Below, one piece after another: positions 60,496 to 64,000 of a stretch of 64,000 nt of DNA (within the stretch, counting starts at the first letter, position 1; every line of letters starts with the position of its first letter). A program made the position numbers and the translations under genes. The notes beneath the pieces are model-generated. The model was not told the DNA's origin. It ran no database searches and saw only the letters and a list, made by a program, of their open reading frames with translations. Location of the stretch: the NCBI RefSeq assembly GCF_008364765.1, contig NZ_VTUY01000001.1, positions 1,526 to 65,525 on the forward strand, in the 5' to 3' direction. The DNA is from Bacillus sp. CH30_1T (GTDB taxonomy: Bacteria; Bacillota; Bacilli; Bacillales; Bacillaceae_B).

Positions 60496-61189
60496 TGAAT
60501 GTATACCCCACACCCCATACCGTTTTAATAAATTTATTTTTCCGTTTATCCTCTTCAAGTTTTTTTCGTAATGTACGGATATGAACCATTACGGTATTCC
60601 CACCTTCAAAGTATGCATCGCCCCATACCTGCTGAAAAATATTTTCCACACTAAATACTTTCCCTGGGTGACTGGCTAGTAAGTACAAAATATCAAACTC
60701 TTTAGGCGTTAGTTCGATATTTTCACCATATAGAGTCACTTTACGTTGATCAGGAGAAATAATTAATCCACCATTTTCCACGTAGGCTTTATTTTCTGTA
60801 CTTGTTTTAGGTTGATTTAGCTTCAAAAAACGGCGGAGCTGAGCATTTACACGAGCAACCAATTCTATTGGGGTGAATGGTTTAGTCATATAATCATCTG
60901 CCCCAATTACCAGGCCCTGTACTTTATCGAAATCAGATGTTTTGGCACTCAAAAATATGATTGGCATATTATGCTGTTCCCGAATGCGGCGGGTGACTTC
61001 ATATCCATCCATTTTCGGCATCATGATATCCAAAATCAGCAAATCAATTACCTGAGTCTCGACAACACGAACAGCCTCTTGTCCATCCGATGCTTTAATC
61101 ACATGGTATCCTTCTTTTTCTAAATGGATGGCAATCAGATTTGCAATTTCCTCTTCATCATCTGCTATTAAAATTGATAAACGTTTCAT
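60488..61189 (-). CDS. vanR: Response regulator, VanR type (OmpR family)
   Basis: A 233-residue OmpR/PhoB-type regulator. The receiver domain has the acidic pocket ADDEEE, phosphoacceptor Asp54 in LLILDIMMPKMDGYE and Lys in DYMTKPFTP; the winged helix follows with LTPKEFDILYLLASHPGKVF and NTVMVHIRTLRKKLEED. AGGAGTGAAATAA precedes the ATG. It overlaps vanS by 8 bp. It should control the vanRS and vanY(Z) transcripts through the TTAAGAA direct repeats found in front of both. Confidence 0.88.
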   Translation of the reverse strand: MKRLSILIADDEEEIANLIAIHLEKEGYHVIKASDGQEAVRVVETQVIDLLILDIMMPKMDGYEVTRRIREQHNMPIIFLSAKTSDFDKVQGLVIGADDYMTKPFTPIELVARVNAQLRRFLKLNQPKTSTENKAYVENGGLIISPDQRKVTLYGENIELTPKEFDILYLLASHPGKVFSVENIFQQVWGDAYFEGGNTVMVHIRTLRKKLEEDKRKNKFIKTVWGVGYTFNG

Positions 61190-61517
61190 TTATTTCACTC
61201 CTATGTAAAGTGATATTCAGTAAATATCCGTCAAGACTTTCCAACCGAGAAAAAATTCGTTTTTTTGGTAGGGACGCTTCATCATGATATTAACATTCGT
61301 GGCAGCTAATTGAATCATTTAGGGCGTTCATTTATTTTCTATTATTTTTTCCATAATAATACTCTTTGGATAAATTATATATAACGGCAATGAGATCCCT
61401 CATTTTCTTCTCTTCAACCACTACGAGTATTGTTTATTTACTCATAAAAAAACTTCCAATTGTCAATAAACTTATGCGATAGTTTAAATGAAATTTCTTA
61501 AAAAAATAATGGGAGAA

Positions 61518-61535
61518 TTCTTAACTTTTTCTTAA
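61518..61535 (-). promoter_or_regulatory. Candidate VanR-binding direct repeat upstream of vanRS
   Basis: On the minus strand TTAAGAAAAAGTTAAGAA, two identical TTAAGAA blocks with 11-bp period, about 330 bp before vanR. The long distance to the gene is a weakness. Confidence 0.5.
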
Positions 61536-61780
61536 GTTAATATTATATTGTGCATTAATTACATTTTAAGTTATATTCTACTTTCACAATATGAACCGTT
61601 CATCTATTTAATAAAACTACATAACTGTAGCTTTGGAAAAATGATCAAATTTACACTAATAACCTTTGGTACTTCTTTAATTAAAGCGCCCTATAATGAA
61701 TAACTTAGAGCTTTATTTCATTTACTTTAATTTCCCTCATTTCGCTTTTTGAGATATTAGGGAATAAATGTGAAAAAATT

Positions 61781-61818
61781 AAGTTGTAGAGATAAAGATT
61801 TTTCTACAGCTTTTTTAT
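61781..61818 (+). terminator. Orphan terminator before the YetF-like gene
   Basis: AAGTTGTAGA (61781-61790) pairs with TCTACAGCTT (61803-61812, one G-U), followed by T run. No plus-strand gene precedes it closely. Confidence 0.6.
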
Positions 61819-61891
61819 ATTTCATCGACATGTAAATAAATAATAAATATTTGTGTCATATTAAAATGTAAAGTTCCCTATATGAGGTGAT

Positions 61892-62626
61892 ATGATGGAA
61901 TATACATTACAAATATTAAAAATTTTAGGACGAATTGTCACCATTTTGCCACTAGCACTATTTGCAACACTTTATATGGGAAAACGCTCCATAGGTGAAT
62001 TGCCGGTGTTTGATTTTTTAGTCATTTTAACTTTGGGTGCTGTAGTTGGCGCTGATATTGCAGACCCAAAGATTAATCATATATATACAGCGATTGCGGT
62101 TATTGCAATAGCTTTACTACAGAAATTAGTTGCAACTTGGAAAATCAAAAATCGTAAAATAGGCCGTTTGTTAACATTTGAACCTACAATGGTTATTTAT
62201 CAAGGACAATTTTTAGTGAGCAAAATGAAAAAAATACAGTATCCTATTGATACCATTTTACAGATGTTAAGAGAACAAAAAATTTTTAATGTACAGGGTG
62301 TTGAATTAGCTATAGTTGAAGCAAATGGAAATTTATCTGTTAAATTGTATCCTGAAAAGGAAGTTGCACGCGTCGAACATATTCTACCAAAACCGAATGT
62401 ACCTAATAAGGGAATTGATGTACCAGTAGTTATTGAAGGAGAGATTTATGAAAAGGTCCTATATTCAAGGAATTTAAATGAATCATGGCTTTATGAGGAG
62501 TTAGAAAGAAAAAATATTTTCGATGTAAAGGATGTCTTTTATGCTGCTGTTAACGATATGAATGAACTACATGTAAGCATAAAAAACACAAATAATCTTC
62601 AAAACCTTCCACCTATTCTACACTAG
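61892..62626 (+). CDS. DUF421 (YetF-like) membrane protein
   Basis: A 244-residue YetF-family protein: three membrane helices (about 8-80) with ATLYMGKRSIGELPVFDFLV as family motif, a first cytoplasmic domain (MVIYQGQFLVSKMKKIQYPI to GVELAIVEANGNLSVKLYP) and a second similar half ending VKDVFYAAVNDMNELHVS. GAGGTGAT lies before two adjacent ATGs. It is longer than the relative at 3073-3696 because it keeps the full second half. Function unknown; some relatives are spore membrane proteins. Confidence 0.85.
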   Translation: MMEYTLQILKILGRIVTILPLALFATLYMGKRSIGELPVFDFLVILTLGAVVGADIADPKINHIYTAIAVIAIALLQKLVATWKIKNRKIGRLLTFEPTMVIYQGQFLVSKMKKIQYPIDTILQMLREQKIFNVQGVELAIVEANGNLSVKLYPEKEVARVEHILPKPNVPNKGIDVPVVIEGEIYEKVLYSRNLNESWLYEELERKNIFDVKDVFYAAVNDMNELHVSIKNTNNLQNLPPILH

Positions 62627-63105
62627 CTTGAAAAGGCAGGTTTTGAAGTTTTATATTTCTAATTATAAAAATCTGACTATAAATGGGGTTTTATGTAGCT
62701 TCTTATTCAATAACATTGCCCTTTAACGGAACAACTATATTGTCACTCCACAGGTGACAAACTTGACCTCACTCATTACAACATAAGGAATCGATGAATG
62801 ATTCCAGAATTGCTTTACATTTTCAACGATTATTCCATTTTTCGTCTATATTCAATCTTAATATATCCACATAATCATCTTCTTGATAATCTCGAACCAC
62901 AACTGCTTGTCCGTTTAGGGTCAGTTCCATAAGTATCTCCTTCTTTTATAACGTATGACATCAAATATATCATTTAAAATACTCCATGTTTCATACTTAT
63001 TCCTGATACTCGTTTAAGATCATTAATGTTGTATTATAAAACTAAAGTAGCACTCGTTACTTCAAGAAGCACCAAATAATTAAGCTATATGTACAACGAA
63101 AATTA
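62627..63105. other. Intergenic region with an acetyltransferase remnant
   Basis: Apart from the truncated GNAT frame at 62823-62930, no gene, terminator or repeat is recognised here. Confidence 0.5.
62823..62930 (-). pseudogene. Truncated GNAT acetyltransferase N-terminus
   Basis: ATG at 62930 preceded by AAGGAG at 6 bp opens 35 codons: MELTLNGQAVVVRDYQEDDY, then VDILRLNIDEKWNN. VVRDYQEDDYVDILRLN is the usual first strand and helix of GNAT acetyltransferases, which are about 150-180 residues long. The rest of the gene is missing. Translation of the short peptide is possible since the start region is intact. Confidence 0.5.
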
Positions 63106-63495
63106 TCAATGTTTTTTTCGAAGGTTCTCAAAAAACACAATTCTATTTGCGAATGGGTCTTTAACGGTAACCTCCTGAGTATTCCAAGGCATTGTTTCGA
63201 TACCAGGACGGGAATTTTTATATTTCTTTGAAATAAGGTTTGAATGGAGTAACTTTATGTTTTCTACTTCAATTCTGATTGCTGCTCCTGGACAGCAATC
63301 TCCGTGATGCTCTGAAAGATGAATAATACAATTTTCATAAGATATTTGCATGTATAAAGGCATACCATCAGCAAATCGATGTTCCCAATCTAACTTAAAT
63401 TCCAAAAATGATAAATAAAATTCTTTGGCTTTTTCCTCATCGAAAATACGCAGGATTGGAGTAGGGCTTTTCATATTTAATTTAGATGTACTCAT
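63106..63495 (-). CDS. Glyoxalase/bleomycin-resistance-like VOC protein
   Basis: A 129-residue VOC-superfamily protein of the glyoxalase-superfamily type found near bleomycin-binding proteins. Recognisable are PTPILRIFDEEKAKEFYLSF, the DWEHRF segment, IIHLSEHHGDCCPGAAIRIE and VTVKDPFANRIVFFE. As a dimer it would bind a small aromatic or antibiotic-like ligand; the actual ligand is unknown. Single gene on the minus strand. Confidence 0.8.
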   Translation of the reverse strand: MSTSKLNMKSPTPILRIFDEEKAKEFYLSFLEFKLDWEHRFADGMPLYMQISYENCIIHLSEHHGDCCPGAAIRIEVENIKLLHSNLISKKYKNSRPGIETMPWNTQEVTVKDPFANRIVFFENLRKKH

Positions 63496-63684
63496 TATAT
63501 CATCACCTTTTCTTAAATTTATTTTAGAACTACATTCCTCTACTCTTTTGTAGTTGAAATTACACTGTCTCTCACACGAGATCTTTATATATTCATTTTT
63601 CTTTCAAGAAAAGGTCTCTCTAAGTATGGTCTATAGAAGCATTTATAAAGCATATTAAAAACCTTGAAAAGCATAAAAAGCTAA

Positions 63685-64000
63685 TCAAGGTTCTCGTATA
63701 TTAAATCTTTCTTTAATCCTTTCTAATTGTTCTTCTACTTCTGATTTATCTTGGGGGTAATCTTTAAGATAACGAACACAATCTTCTCTTAAATATTTAA
63801 AGAATGCCGGATAATCTAAAATAATTTCTTGGTCTTCTTCTACTGCAGGCCGATCAATGTAATAAGCTATACCTTCTTTACCAAAATAATCTTCTTCCCA
63901 CTCTTCATAATAGTCAGCAAACACAAACCTCGCATATTCGGTACCATATCCTTCACCATTCGCATAACTTCTTAAGATTCGTAAAAATTTACCGTCTCCC
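63685..64000 (-). CDS. CdiI-type ribonuclease-toxin immunity protein, partial
   Basis: The frame continues to the window edge without a start: about 105 residues are visible, beginning GDGKFLRILRSYANGEGYGT, then EYARFVFADYYEEWEEDYFG, and ending ERIKERFNIREP. This acidic, single-domain pattern is that of the Bacillus family annotated as ribonuclease toxin immunity protein CdiI, which neutralises a polymorphic toxin's nuclease domain. The toxin gene would be expected outside the window on the upstream (right) side. An internal GTG near 63924 is not a likely start since the conserved part extends before it. Confidence 0.65.
   Translation of the reverse strand, partial: GDGKFLRILRSYANGEGYGTEYARFVFADYYEEWEEDYFGKEGIAYYIDRPAVEEDQEIILDYPAFFKYLREDCVRYLKDYPQDKSEVEEQLERIKERFNIREP

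Larger units (their letters stand above)
61190..61891. other. Divergent control region of vanRS and the YetF-like gene
   Basis: About 700 bp without a recognisable gene, very AT-rich. It contains the candidate VanR repeat (61518-61535), another TTTCTTAA block at 61494-61501, a minus-strand TTGACA (61461-61466), and a plus-strand orphan terminator at 61781-61818. Confidence 0.5.

Noticed and set aside
1..64000. CRISPR arrays, tRNA or rRNA genes
   Set aside because: No regularly spaced direct repeats with unique spacers and no recognisable tRNA or rRNA sequence were seen.

Overview
The window looks like chromosome from an endospore-forming member of the Bacillaceae (Bacillus, Rossellomorea or a close relative). 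Reasons: a three-gene germinant receptor operon, a bacillopeptidase F, a collagen-like spore-surface-type protein, strong AGGAGG ribosome binding sites, low GC, and many proteins of Bacillus-only families (DUF3231, DUF2515, CBO0543, DUF421/YetF, DUF5412). The genus call is an inference. No tRNA, rRNA or CRISPR array is seen.

Layout. 1-300: the 5' end of an IS1182-type transposase and its hairpin-bearing terminus. 0.3-13.1 kb: a patchwork of small housekeeping and accessory genes (manganese catalase, zinc alcohol dehydrogenase, YetF-like protein, lipoproteins, AraC regulator with LysE exporter, P-loop kinase-like protein). It carries several broken genes (CPBP protease, MerR fragment, DUF5412 frameshift), dispersed GGGACAGGT repeats, and a collagen-like gene wedged between a lipoprotein gene and a decayed copy of that gene's 3' end. 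13.2-23.6 kb: one minus-strand hexuronate operon (LacI regulator, KDG kinase, SIS isomerase, YjmC-like dehydrogenase, TRAP transporter, YjmD-like dehydrogenase, KDPG aldolase, mannonate dehydratase, mannonate oxidoreductase) preceded by two LacI-type operators. 23.9-28.2 kb: bpr. 28.9-32.3 kb: a gerABC-type operon. 32.4-37.7 kb: membrane proteins, two very small ORFs outside normal gene-finder range, and a DUF2515 gene.

38.0-48.4 kb is a catabolic cluster: acyl-CoA ligase, C-type sulfatase, MFS transporter, a 952-residue STAND/SARP-type activator, a cupin dioxygenase-like protein and an SDR. Three promoters here (ligase, sulfatase, cupin) share an 8-bp direct repeat with 11-bp period, each ending exactly 9 bp before a good -10 box. 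That is the geometry of SARP-activated promoters, so the cluster is very probably one regulon run by the activator it encodes. This is the most interesting system in the window.

48.8-55.2 kb: accessory genes (GNAT, VOC, MDR reductase, alpha/beta hydrolase) and a small ArsR-type operon with paired palindromic operators. 55.4-57.7 kb: imperfect palindromic repeats, a NERD-domain gene with an altered active-site motif, and the third copy of a MITE-like element. 57.7-61.2 kb: a vanR-vanS-vanY-vanZ group without vanHAX. The rest holds a second YetF-like gene, a truncated acetyltransferase, a VOC protein and, at the edge, a CdiI-type immunity gene running out of the window.
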